Source: Salibacter halophilus (GTDB lineage: Bacteria; Bacteroidota; Bacteroidia; Flavobacteriales_G; Salibacteraceae). Taken from it: 64,000 bases of DNA. Positions 53,001 to 58,325 of the stretch are shown in pieces (the first letter of the stretch is position 1; each line of letters starts with the position of its first letter). The stretch covers positions 62,001-126,000 of the forward strand of contig NZ_WACR01000009.1 of assembly GCF_008806325.1 (NCBI RefSeq). Reading direction: 5' to 3'. The position numbers were made by a program, and so were the translations under genes. A model generated the notes under the pieces. That model was not told where the DNA came from. It was given only the letters and a program-made list of their open reading frames with translations, and ran no database searches.

Positions 53001-54716
53001 GTTGCTGTGGATAGCGTAACAATTGAAGCTCCTGCTGAGATTGAACTCGACAATGTTATTACGGCTACACCTGATTGTGGTCAGAACAACGGCTCTATTG
53101 AAGTAATTGCAAGTGGCGGTATTGGATCGTTGAATTACCAGTGGAATGGTGGTCCGGCTGATAGTGTTTACAACAATATTTCGGCTGGCTTATACGAGGT
53201 CACTGTTTCAGATGCAAATGGATGTACGCTCACGGAGATCATTCCATTGAGCAACCCAACTTCACCTTCAATCAGTGTAACTACTCAGGATGCTTCATGT
53301 AATGGAGATTGTAACGGTAGTGCTGAGGTTGCTGTTGCCGGATCTGACTATGAAGTGATGTGGAGCAACAATGAAACAACCGAGATGATTGCGGGACTTT
53401 GCCCGGGCAATTACGGGGTTGTAGTTACTGATACGACTAACGGATGTATCGCTGCTGATACAGGTTCTGTAGGTACAAAAGGAAATCTCGATATCGAGCT
53501 CGATATTCTCAACAATAGCAACTGTAATGCACTTACGGTATGTGAAGGTGAGATTGAAGCAATCGTGACAGGAGGTGATATGCCAATATCTTACAACTGG
53601 TCCTCTGCCGGAGCAGGTGATACAAATGTATTAGCATCACTTTGCGCAGGAACTTATACAGTTACAGCGACCGGAAACAACGGTTGTGAAGCAATTGCTG
53701 TTGGGCAGGTTGTGGATGTGCCGGGCCTCGATGTAACAGTTGACACTGTAATTGACGCTCAGTGCTGGAACAGTAATAATGGTTCGGTTGATATTTCGAT
53801 ATCAGGAGGAAATCCTGATTATACAATTAACTGGAATGGTCCTGGTTATTCTGGAGATTCAGCCGATATTGACAACTTGCTTCCTGGTGAGTATACATTA
53901 AGAGTTGCTGATGAAGGCGACTGCGTTGTATTCGATACAATTCAGGTTGGAACGCAAACGAGACTTTCGGTTTCTGCACTTGACACAACTCTTTGTGGAT
54001 TGGGAGACACAGTTGAAGTTTACGCTGATGCATCCAGTGATTATCCGATTACTTACGAATGGCAAAACAATGCCGGTCAAACAATTGATACTGGCAGATC
54101 AACAACTGTTATTCACGAAGAACGAGTTGAGAGAAGACTAGTCTTTGTTTCAAGTAATGGTTGCGTTAGAGTTGATACTGCTATAGTCAGATCACGAGGC
54201 GTACCTGTTGCCGATGCCGGAAATGATACGACTATTGTTGCCGGAGCGAGAATCAGACTGGGAGGTAATCCAACTTCAAACGAAGCAGGAAGTACCTACG
54301 AATGGGGTCCTGATCAGGCAGACTTGAGTGGTTTCGATATTGCGAATCCATATGTTCGTCCTGAGCAAACATCGACTTACAGCTTAAAAGTGACGAATAT
54401 TTACGGCTGTGAAACATGGGACTTCATTAGAGTGACAGTAACAAACGCATTTGATTTCCCTGATGGCTTCTCGCCAAACGGAGATGGTAAAAATGATGTT
54501 TGGGAACTCGACTTCTTAAGTGAATACAGAGATTGCAACGTGAAAATATTCAACCGCTGGGGTCAGGTGGTGTTTGAAAGTGAAGGATATGATGAACCGT
54601 GGGATGGAACTTACAACGGTAATGATTTACCAGTAGGGTCTTATTACTACGTGATCGATCTTGGAACTGAGGACTTCACTGAACCAATTACCGGACCTGT
54701 AACCATAATGAGATAA
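44034..54716 (+). CDS. Giant SprB-like surface adhesin, T9SS type B cargo (3560 residues)
   Basis: Start at ATG 44034 (the frame opens at a GTG at 43998, but the signal peptide MRRILLLITILFSTLFFSEKAFG begins here). An N-terminal Cys-rich domain (about 25-400; NLYGDCSGNFG) is homologous to that of the protein at 313. Then roughly 35 SprB modules of about 75-80 residues (C.G.CDG...V.ASGG..PY.Y.W..G......LCAGTY.VTVTD..GC), interrupted once by a domain of about 200 residues (594-793). The C-terminus has the type B sorting domain (about 3471-3560, FDFPDGFSPNGDGKND). SprB of Flavobacterium johnsoniae is the motile gliding adhesin, and its gene is likewise followed by sprF; the same order here suggests a gliding or attachment adhesin. 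Residues 842-1860 form a 930-bp higher-order repeat. Confidence 0.9.
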   Translation: MRRILLLITILFSTLFFSEKAFGTHIAGGDINVQHLSGNQFEVNINLYGDCSGNFGLLNSDVNLGVLGSCFTDFRQFIPLLNPGGTEVSQVCPSAISNTTCNSGSLPGLLRFSYSGTVTLPSTNCVATFRLADFARNSTQNIVNSNGESFYIETKLDLSTSSTNSSPQFAFDPIAYAIQNQPITFNFGATDADGDSLKYSLVGARGFSTNSPNAPLTNIITNSPTTLSYQTGYSATSPIQGITLNQNTGSASALPTVQGNFIVVAKVEEFDNGVLIGEMIRDIQIVVVSDPNNIPTAPSTFTNFSGWADSVDQSTISAYPGMDFCIDITFSDNDAADSLSLVTNLSSVLPGASLSLTGSNPLTANVCWTATAGMPVSNTVVFNVSDSACPVSGVNSYSLNVLVPPCNGLVGRVRTQDASCAGACDGWAKVKMFCGSGNYTYNWVNTNVGPIPPNDSVTLCASSTQYNLVVTDNSTSEVYSKAVSIQEPPTINISSSTNAASCGGACDGSISTIVTGGTPPFNYNWGDISANTAFRAGLCAGTYDLTVTDQKGCEKIESYTIVSPPSINSSVVSVTDPLCAGGSTGEVVVESTVGCGNVPSATCPGLDTAQVGTGNIVLSGNNYPAIYGASNKAAKHQMVFTASELQAQGVQAGPIEEIAFFVGSGNLKGFASSFDNFEIKMGCSSASDLSGGFEAGLGPVFSVQSTMAMVGWNNYQFPSPFYWDGQSNVVVEVCFTNSGSGVSGGNSHENLSNTGQPMTRYYAANNDSVCVSPGAGATSTLRPNVRFKHCADQLDYSWSPAPAAGQNNDTVTGLPAGTYTVTVTNSANCSDTLTVNVTDPPPFTTSISLDQAVSCPGVCDAQVTATSTGGAAPITYSWDNGLPNGANQTGLCGATTYNVTATDDNNCTSTAQITITEPTAINLTASVDVPVSCNGVCDAEISASASGGGGGFTYAWSGGLGSGQTQTGVCGNQTYTVTVTDANGCTETAQVTVNEPAVLTASITTDSPVSCNGVCDGEVTASGSGGTSPYTFAWDGGLGNGASQTTLCGGQTYNVTVTDSRGCTATDQVTLADPLAITTSSTVNSDASCNGACDGDAQVSASGGAGGFTYDWNGTITGQNPTNLCAGTYDVTVTDANGCTAIEQVVIAEPAPVNVTINLDQAVSCNGVCDGEVTASATGGNGGFTYTWDNSLPNGANQTGLCGATTYNVTATDANGCTGTAQITISEPSSINLTATVDVQVSCNGVCDGEISASATGGAGGFSYAWSGGLGNGQTQTGVCGNQTYTVTATDANGCTETAQVTVSEPSAVSVSITTDSPVSCNGVCDGAVTASGSGGTSPYTFAWDGGLGNGASQTTLCGGQTYNVTITDASGCTATDQVTLTEPSAITTSSTVNSDASCNGACDGDAQVSASGGAGGFTYDWNGTITGQNPTNLCAGTYDVTVTDANGCTTTEQVIIGEPNPVVASITIDQPVTCGGICDGQITASATGGDGGPFTFTWLNGLPAGATQSNLCGDSTYTVIATDGNGCADTTSITLTDPSTISVTATVDVQVSCNGVCDGEISASATGGAGGFTYTWSGGLGNGQTQTGVCGNQTYTVTATDANGCSETAQVTVNEPAALTASITTDSPVSCNGVCDGAVTASGSGGTAPYTFTWDGGLGNGASQTALCGGQTYTVTITDDNGCTATDQVTLADPAVLTATSTVNSDASCNGVCDGDAEVTPSGGTAPYTYDWNGTITGQNPTNLCAGTYDVTVTDDNGCTVIEQVIIGEPSAVVASITIDQPVSCSGVCDAQITASATGGDGGPFTFTWLNGLPAGATQSNLCGDSTYTVIATDGSGCTDTADITLTDPATISLTTTVINDASCNSSCDGSGFVTASGGTAPYTYNWSNSTSNDTIDSICAGTYLVTVTDAGGCSEVDSVIISEPTPLNFSVSIQTPVTCAPFCNGEAAATAPSGGTPPYSLTWSNGDSGLVADSVCPGLLQAFLVDANGCSDTLDLNLASPAAFSVSITSSTDVTCPGGNTGSASASVNNPTPDMIYNWAPAPGAGQGTLNASQLSAGTYSITVTDTVTNCTDVAQVTINEPAPININFTTTIPISCNGVCDGELDVSATGGNGGFTFSWSTSGTGTTQSNLCAGMYYVTATDDSGCVAVDSFDLSEPAPLALATSSNDESCAGACDATATVTPSGGTAPYTYQWPSGGTDSTDTALCVGPVTVTVTDDNGCTNTATINVNGPQPLVLTDQIISQPSCNGGCDGQASVSVTGGTSPYSFSWSGGGSGTSQSNLCAGTTTVTVTDNNGCTDTVNIQLQAPNGINATIVENQSISCNGSCDGELEVNITQGLAPFVFTWSNSGSTQVQSGLCAGTYSVTIEDANNCISTLSYNLTEPAAIVMNPSTTDPNCGACDGVIDASVITNGVAPFTYSWSGITPNPGNVSIVNNLCPGAYNVTVTDAGGCADTALITLSSVGAPGGTITGIDPTCFDSCNGSVEVTPVGGTLPYDYQWSTSNPNDTTEIITGVCDGIYTVTVTDATGCQLVLADTLDNPAPLSASSSTTDVTCNGACDGEIVVTPTSGSGPYTFNWSDSGTDSVRTGLCADTYFLTMTDGSGCVLIDTFTITEPTAITSSFVDTTDATCFNSCDGMAEVSASGGNGSFTYNWSSGASGSIANNLCVGENYVTITDGNGCSIIDTIDIGAPPAIVIDTAIIEDASCSADTGSIEVVASGGQGSLTYSWNGGALSGNPITGLSGGVYNLTITDTTGCSVTASYTVGNIGAPDVTMLSQDISCHGACDGTVTAAVVNGSGYSYNWSNGSSGATQSGLCPGTYTVTVDDGSGCLAIESVTLTEPAEIFIDSIVTTPTACGDSNGVIEVFAHGGEGTLTYLINGVDTVNPIINVAGGTYTVEVADTTGCSVSQIVPVPNTGSFGITVSKVDVTCFDDCNGQAFVNIGPPPGTGPYSIQWTTGVNDTLNTLTDLCPGTYGVQVTDETGGCVAVDSVTIEAPAEIELDNVITATPDCGQNNGSIEVIASGGIGSLNYQWNGGPADSVYNNISAGLYEVTVSDANGCTLTEIIPLSNPTSPSISVTTQDASCNGDCNGSAEVAVAGSDYEVMWSNNETTEMIAGLCPGNYGVVVTDTTNGCIAADTGSVGTKGNLDIELDILNNSNCNALTVCEGEIEAIVTGGDMPISYNWSSAGAGDTNVLASLCAGTYTVTATGNNGCEAIAVGQVVDVPGLDVTVDTVIDAQCWNSNNGSVDISISGGNPDYTINWNGPGYSGDSADIDNLLPGEYTLRVADEGDCVVFDTIQVGTQTRLSVSALDTTLCGLGDTVEVYADASSDYPITYEWQNNAGQTIDTGRSTTVIHEERVERRLVFVSSNGCVRVDTAIVRSRGVPVADAGNDTTIVAGARIRLGGNPTSNEAGSTYEWGPDQADLSGFDIANPYVRPEQTSTYSLKVTNIYGCETWDFIRVTVTNAFDFPDGFSPNGDGKNDVWELDFLSEYRDCNVKIFNRWGQVVFESEGYDEPWDGTYNGNDLPVGSYYYVIDLGTEDFTEPITGPVTIMR
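46561..49610 (+). repeat. Higher-order tandem repeat, period about 930 bp, 3.3 copies
   Basis: Four different SprB modules form a 310-residue block that recurs: blocks begin near 46565 (SLDQAVSC), 47495 (NLDQAVSC), 48430 (TIDQPVTC) and 49360 (TIDQPVSC). The fourth module of each block (NSDASCNGACDGDAQVSASG) recurs at about 47280, 48210 and 49140. Long stretches are identical or nearly so at the DNA level between blocks one and two. Confidence 0.85.
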
Positions 54717-54721
54717 TCGCT

Positions 54722-55615
54722 ATGAAAAGATATATATTGACATTAGGTGTGATTTTTGGGGCTCTGACCGTAACGGCTCAGCAGCTCCCTCAATTCACCC
54801 AGTATTTCCTGAATGATTTCATAATCAACCCGGGAGTAACTGGTACAAAAGATGCCTGGATAGGGCAGTCTAATAATCGCTATCAATGGGTAGGGATACA
54901 GGATGCTCCACGCACTTACATTTTGAGTGCAAACGGTCCTTTTAGTGATTACAATATGGGATTGGGAGGTTATTTTTTCTCTGATATTGCTGGTCACACA
55001 CGAAGGACTGGTTTTGCCGGTTCTTATGCTTATCACCTCAAAGTTGCTGATGATATTAAGCTTGGAATGGGGCTGAATTTTGGAGCTACTAGATGGCTTA
55101 TCGATGGATCGGCAATTCAAACCAAGGACACTGAAGACCCGGCATTCTCGAGAGGTACTCAATCAACATGGGTTCCCGATGCAGGTGTAGGTTTTCACCT
55201 TTACGCCAAAGAATTTTGGGTAGGCATTAGTGCTCCGCAAATAATAGGTAATAAATTGAAGTTCTTTGATGATTACACTCAAACACAGGCACGCCTTGCA
55301 AGACACTACTTTTTCAATGCTGGTTACAATTACCAAATGCTCGATGAGTTAGTGCTGCAACCAAGTGTTTTCGTCAAGTATATCGATCCACTTCCTGTTC
55401 AATTCGATGCAACTTTAAGGGTAATCTACGATGATTTCATCTGGGCCGGTTTTTCTTACAGGATGGATGACGCTGTGGGTGTAATGTTAGGAGTAGATTT
55501 TCAAAACAATCTGCGATTTGGGTATTCTTATGATATTCCAACATCAGACATCAACCCATACACAACCGGCTCTCATGAGCTAATGCTGGGAATAAGATTT
55601 AAGGAGAGAGATTGA
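54722..55615 (+). CDS. PorP/SprF family type IX secretion system membrane protein
   Basis: 297 residues. Signal peptide MKRYILTLGVIFGALTVTA then QQLPQFTQYFLNDFIINPGVTGTKDAW, the PorP/SprF start signature. The rest is an outer-membrane barrel with FGYSYDIPTSDINPYTTGSHELMLGIRF at the C-terminus, also family-typical. SprF-like proteins serve a particular type B cargo, helping its export or anchoring; the gene begins 5 bp after the giant adhesin gene, so the two form a cargo-partner pair. A GGCTCTGACC word overlaps the signal peptide codons (54760). Confidence 0.93.
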   Translation: MKRYILTLGVIFGALTVTAQQLPQFTQYFLNDFIINPGVTGTKDAWIGQSNNRYQWVGIQDAPRTYILSANGPFSDYNMGLGGYFFSDIAGHTRRTGFAGSYAYHLKVADDIKLGMGLNFGATRWLIDGSAIQTKDTEDPAFSRGTQSTWVPDAGVGFHLYAKEFWVGISAPQIIGNKLKFFDDYTQTQARLARHYFFNAGYNYQMLDELVLQPSVFVKYIDPLPVQFDATLRVIYDDFIWAGFSYRMDDAVGVMLGVDFQNNLRFGYSYDIPTSDINPYTTGSHELMLGIRFKERD

Positions 55616-55624
55616 TAAACTTAT

Positions 55625-55643
55625 TATACGCGATTAACGTATA
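55625..55643. promoter_or_regulatory. Candidate ArsR operator
   Basis: Inverted repeat TATACG-N7-CGTATA in the 54-bp gap just upstream of the arsR-type gene; autoregulation by such an operator is usual for the family. Confidence 0.4.
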
Positions 55644-55669
55644 GTGATTAGATTATATGAAGTGTTGTT

Positions 55670-55975
55670 ATGGAAGTTGTTGATGTTGAATCCAAAACTG
55701 AAAAAATTGATAAAGCCGTTTACATGCTAAAGGCAATAGCTCACCCTTTGCGTTTGCAAATTGTTGAATTATTGACCGGAAATGAAGAATTGTGTGTTAG
55801 CGATATCCATCAGCAAATGGGAGTAGAACAGGCCGTAGCTTCACAACAACTAAAAATCTTAAAACAAAATGGAGTGCTAACTTGCAAACGAAAAGGAAAG
55901 CATTCTTTCTATCAATTAGCACACCCTCAAATTAAAGATCTAATTTCATGTATAGAATCATGTCACTCATGTTAA
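55670..55975 (+). CDS. ArsR-family repressor with a Cys-rich C-terminus
   Basis: 101 residues. A winged helix with AIAHPLRLQIVELL, the recognition region GVEQAVASQQLKILKQNGVL and the wing KRKGKHSFYQL. Cysteines: Cys42 (ELCVSDIHQQMG), Cys72, Cys94, Cys98 and Cys101 (CIESCHSC at the end). Cys42 plus the C-terminal cysteines recall persulfide sensors of the SqrR/BigR type (two Cys, helix 2 or 3 plus the last helix), or a metal sensor. It leads an overlapping operon of redox proteins; an inverted repeat lies upstream. Sensor class is inferred. Confidence 0.85.
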   Translation: MEVVDVESKTEKIDKAVYMLKAIAHPLRLQIVELLTGNEELCVSDIHQQMGVEQAVASQQLKILKQNGVLTCKRKGKHSFYQLAHPQIKDLISCIESCHSC

Positions 55976-56436
55976 AAAGCACGTTCATTACCGGAATTTT
56001 CACAGCTGCATTATCTCTCGCTTTTACAGGTTGCTCAGGCCAAAATAATGCTGATGAAAGCGGGGCAGAGAATCAAAAAGAAACAGTGAAGAGTGAAAAG
56101 TCAACTGAAAAAGCAATCGTTGATATTGGTCCAAAAGAATTTCAGGAAAAAATCAAAAAAGACAAAGTCCAATTAGTCGATGTTCGAACTAAAATGGAAA
56201 CGGATAAAGGTGTCATAGCAAATCCGGTTTTGAATGATTTCTACAGTGATGATTTCAAAGAAAACTTGAAATCATTGAATAAAGATGAGCCCGTTTATGT
56301 CTATTGTCATTCGGGAGGTAGAAGTTTAAAAGCTGCCAATATGATGAAAGAAATGGGCTTCAAAAAAGTCTACAACCTTGAAAATGGTTTTTCAAGCTGG
56401 AAAAAGCAGGATTTACCAATTTCAGAACCATCATAA
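55969..56436 (+). CDS. Rhodanese-domain lipoprotein
   Basis: 155 residues from ATG 55969, overlapping the arsR stop by 7 nt (earlier ATGs at 55948 and 55960 are possible). Lipoprotein signal MLKSTFITGIFTAALSLAFTGC, Cys22 in lipobox. The rhodanese domain (about 50-150) has VQLVDVRTKMETDKGVI, the active-site loop VYCHSGGRS with catalytic Cys, and NLENGFSSWKKQDLPI. It would carry sulfur as a persulfide at the periplasmic side of a membrane. The position behind a possible thiol-sensing ArsR and before a haem and a thioredoxin gene supports a sulfur or redox role. Confidence 0.88.
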   Translation: MLKSTFITGIFTAALSLAFTGCSGQNNADESGAENQKETVKSEKSTEKAIVDIGPKEFQEKIKKDKVQLVDVRTKMETDKGVIANPVLNDFYSDDFKENLKSLNKDEPVYVYCHSGGRSLKAANMMKEMGFKKVYNLENGFSSWKKQDLPISEPS

Positions 56437-56445
56437 TTTTTCTCC

Positions 56446-57057
56446 ATGAAGTACATTTCTATTCTTTCGGCACTTGTGCTCTTGTTCTCCTGTAATGGTC
56501 AGAACCAAAACCAGCAAGAACAATCACAAACAACTAAAGAAACACAGCAACAAACCTCTTCAATTGATACTGCAGAAATTATCCAGCAAGGAGATTCCAT
56601 TGCGATGGTGACAGGCAAAACGCTCATGGGGCAATTGCAATCTGCAATGGGTAGAGGCGGAATTGAAGAAGCAGTTAAATATTGCAATGTTAATGCCTAT
56701 CCCTTAACAGATTCAATCTCAAATAAACTCAACGTATCCATTACTCGTGTGGCCGAGAAAAACCGAAATCCTGAGAACAGGGTAAAAAAGCATGATGTTT
56801 CTGTCTTTGAACGATACAAGAATAACAAAGACCTCGGTTCACTGGTGAAAACACATGGAGATGACATCTATTTTTACAAGCCTATCAACCTAAAAGGTTT
56901 TTGCGTAAGCTGTCACGGTAGCGTAGAAAACAACATCGGTAAAGAAAACTACGCGTTGATCAAAAAGCTGTATCCAAACGATAAAGCGATTAACTTTTCA
57001 CCTGGCGATTTAAGAGGTATGTGGAAAATTAAATTTGAAAAAGGTGGCGAGCTTTAA
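56446..57057 (+). CDS. DUF3365 (Tll0287-like) haem-binding lipoprotein
   Basis: 203 residues. Lipoprotein signal [16 protein letters not shown] with Cys16, then a Gln/Asn-rich linker and the Tll0287-like domain (about 50-200): [39 protein letters not shown] and the CxxCH haem c motif in [12 protein letters not shown] near the end. Such domains are sensor or electron-transfer modules; here a single haem c on an otherwise soluble lipoprotein. A GGTCAGAACC word overlaps the codons just after the lipobox (56497). It overlaps the thioredoxin gene. Confidence 0.8.
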   Translation: MKYISILSALVLLFSCNGQNQNQQEQSQTTKETQQQTSSIDTAEIIQQGDSIAMVTGKTLMGQLQSAMGRGGIEEAVKYCNVNAYPLTDSISNKLNVSITRVAEKNRNPENRVKKHDVSVFERYKNNKDLGSLVKTHGDDIYFYKPINLKGFCVSCHGSVENNIGKENYALIKKLYPNDKAINFSPGDLRGMWKIKFEKGGEL

Positions 57058-57349
57058 AGAAATTATCAATCAGGAAAAGCCTGTTCTCATCGACTTCTAT
57101 GCAGACTGGTGCGGACCTTGCAAAATGATGCCGCCAATTCTGAAAGAACTCAAAAACAGTCTTGGAGATCAATTGCGAATCATTAAGATCAACGTTGATA
57201 CAAACGAGTCACTTGCTCAAAAGTATCAGGTGAGAGGAGTTCCCACAATGATGCTATTCAAAAATGGAGAACTGCTTTGGAGACAATCCGGAGTACTTCA
57301 GGCTTCACAACTCAAAGGCATTATCAAGAGTAAAGCTCAACTCAATTGA
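57044..57349 (+). CDS. Thioredoxin
   Basis: 101 residues from GTG 57044 (TTG 57035 is an alternative); there is no ATG start. [20 protein letters not shown] holds the WCGPC active site; the cis-Pro is in [10 protein letters not shown]. No signal peptide, so cytoplasmic. The start lies inside the end of the DUF3365 gene (14-nt overlap), so it is translationally coupled. Fourth and last gene of the ArsR operon; its 3' end overlaps the convergent deacetylase gene by 8 nt. Confidence 0.92.
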   Translation: MASFKEIINQEKPVLIDFYADWCGPCKMMPPILKELKNSLGDQLRIIKINVDTNESLAQKYQVRGVPTMMLFKNGELLWRQSGVLQASQLKGIIKSKAQLN

Positions 57350-57983
57350 TCCACTTTTCAGTAAGAGCCTCAAATTTATAGCCTTTATCGCTAAAGTGCT
57401 CAAGCGTCTTACTCAAAGCGTAAATCATATTCTTTTCAGCTTTTAAGCTATCGTGAAAAACAATTATAGAGCCAGGCCTTGCATTTTCAGTGACATTTTG
57501 CGCACATTGCTCAGGAGTAGAATTCCTGTCAAAATCTCCGCTTAGAACATCCCACATTACAATTTTTGATCTCTTGTGAATCGACTTTATCTGGCGAGGC
57601 GTTATCCTGCCATATGGAGGTCTAAAGAGATTTGAAGAAAAAACCTGTTCTGCTTTGAGGTAATTTTTCAAGTAGCCGAACTGATTCGTTTTCCATCCAC
57701 TTAAGTGGTTATATGTGTGAGTGCCAAAAACGTGTTCTTCGGTCAGAGCCCTTTCAATCAACCTCGTGTTTCTCATCATATTTTCGCCAACACCAAAAAA
57801 CGTGGCTTTTGCATTGTATTCTTTGAGGATATCCAAAACTTTTGGAGTAACCTCAGGGATCGGACCATCATCAAAAGTTAAAAAGAGGACCTTTTGAGAG
57901 GTATTGATTCGCCAAATAAGTCTTTTACTTATGGCAGAAACGAAGCCGGGGATCTTTACTGAGTACACAATCCAAAAATACAA
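57342..57983 (-). CDS. Polysaccharide deacetylase (NodB domain)
   Basis: 213 residues. Motifs of carbohydrate esterase family 4 in order: [15 protein letters not shown] (catalytic Asp pair), [12 protein letters not shown] (zinc His), [21 protein letters not shown] and IIVFHDS (His of motif 5). The N-terminus has a short hydrophobic stretch ([16 protein letters not shown]) that may anchor it. It removes acetyl groups from a glycan such as peptidoglycan or an exopolysaccharide. One GGTCAGAGCC copy at 57741. Confidence 0.9.
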   Translation of the reverse strand: MYFWIVYSVKIPGFVSAISKRLIWRINTSQKVLFLTFDDGPIPEVTPKVLDILKEYNAKATFFGVGENMMRNTRLIERALTEEHVFGTHTYNHLSGWKTNQFGYLKNYLKAEQVFSSNLFRPPYGRITPRQIKSIHKRSKIVMWDVLSGDFDRNSTPEQCAQNVTENARPGSIIVFHDSLKAEKNMIYALSKTLEHFSDKGYKFEALTEKWIN

Positions 57984-58017
57984 ACCCTGATGGAAAGATA
58001 GGAATCAAAAATAATTT

Positions 58018-58047
58018 TTGGCGGAATTGAGAGAATTTATACTTTTG
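58018..58047 (+). promoter_or_regulatory. Promoter of tRNA-Gln
   Basis: TTG at 58018-58020, 19 nt, TACTTTTG at 58040-58047: a full match, 20 nt before the tRNA. Confidence 0.65.
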
Positions 58048-58066
58048 CGTCCACTCAAAACAAAGC

Positions 58067-58139
58067 TGTCCCGTGGTGTAACTGGCAACACGTCTGATTT
58101 TGGTTCAGAAGAGTCCAGGTTCGAGCCCTGGCGGGACAA
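58067..58139 (+). tRNA. tRNA-Gln(TTG)
   Basis: 73 nt. Acceptor TGTCCCG pairs perfectly with CGGGACA, discriminator A; anticodon stem TCTGA/TCAGA with loop TTTTGGT gives TTG; T-arm CCAGG-TTCGAGC-CCTGG. CCA is not encoded. Confidence 0.95.
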
Positions 58140-58150
58140 CAAAAATTTCA

Positions 58151-58179
58151 AGCCCTGAGGTTTCCCTCGGGGCTTTTTT
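58151..58179 (+). terminator. Terminator after tRNA-Gln
   Basis: Stem AGCCC.GAGG / CCTC.GGGCT with a four-base loop, then a run of six T. Confidence 0.85.
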
Positions 58180-58325
58180 CGTTTAAATAAATCAGTTTTT
58201 TTTCAAGCTATTCAAGGGGTTTGGTTGCTCTAGTGTTTTTTGTTTAACCTTTTTGTGTAAAGTCTAAACAAAAAGAAATCCTTTTGCGTTTACAATAGTG
58301 ATTAACACATAAAAACCAATTCGTT

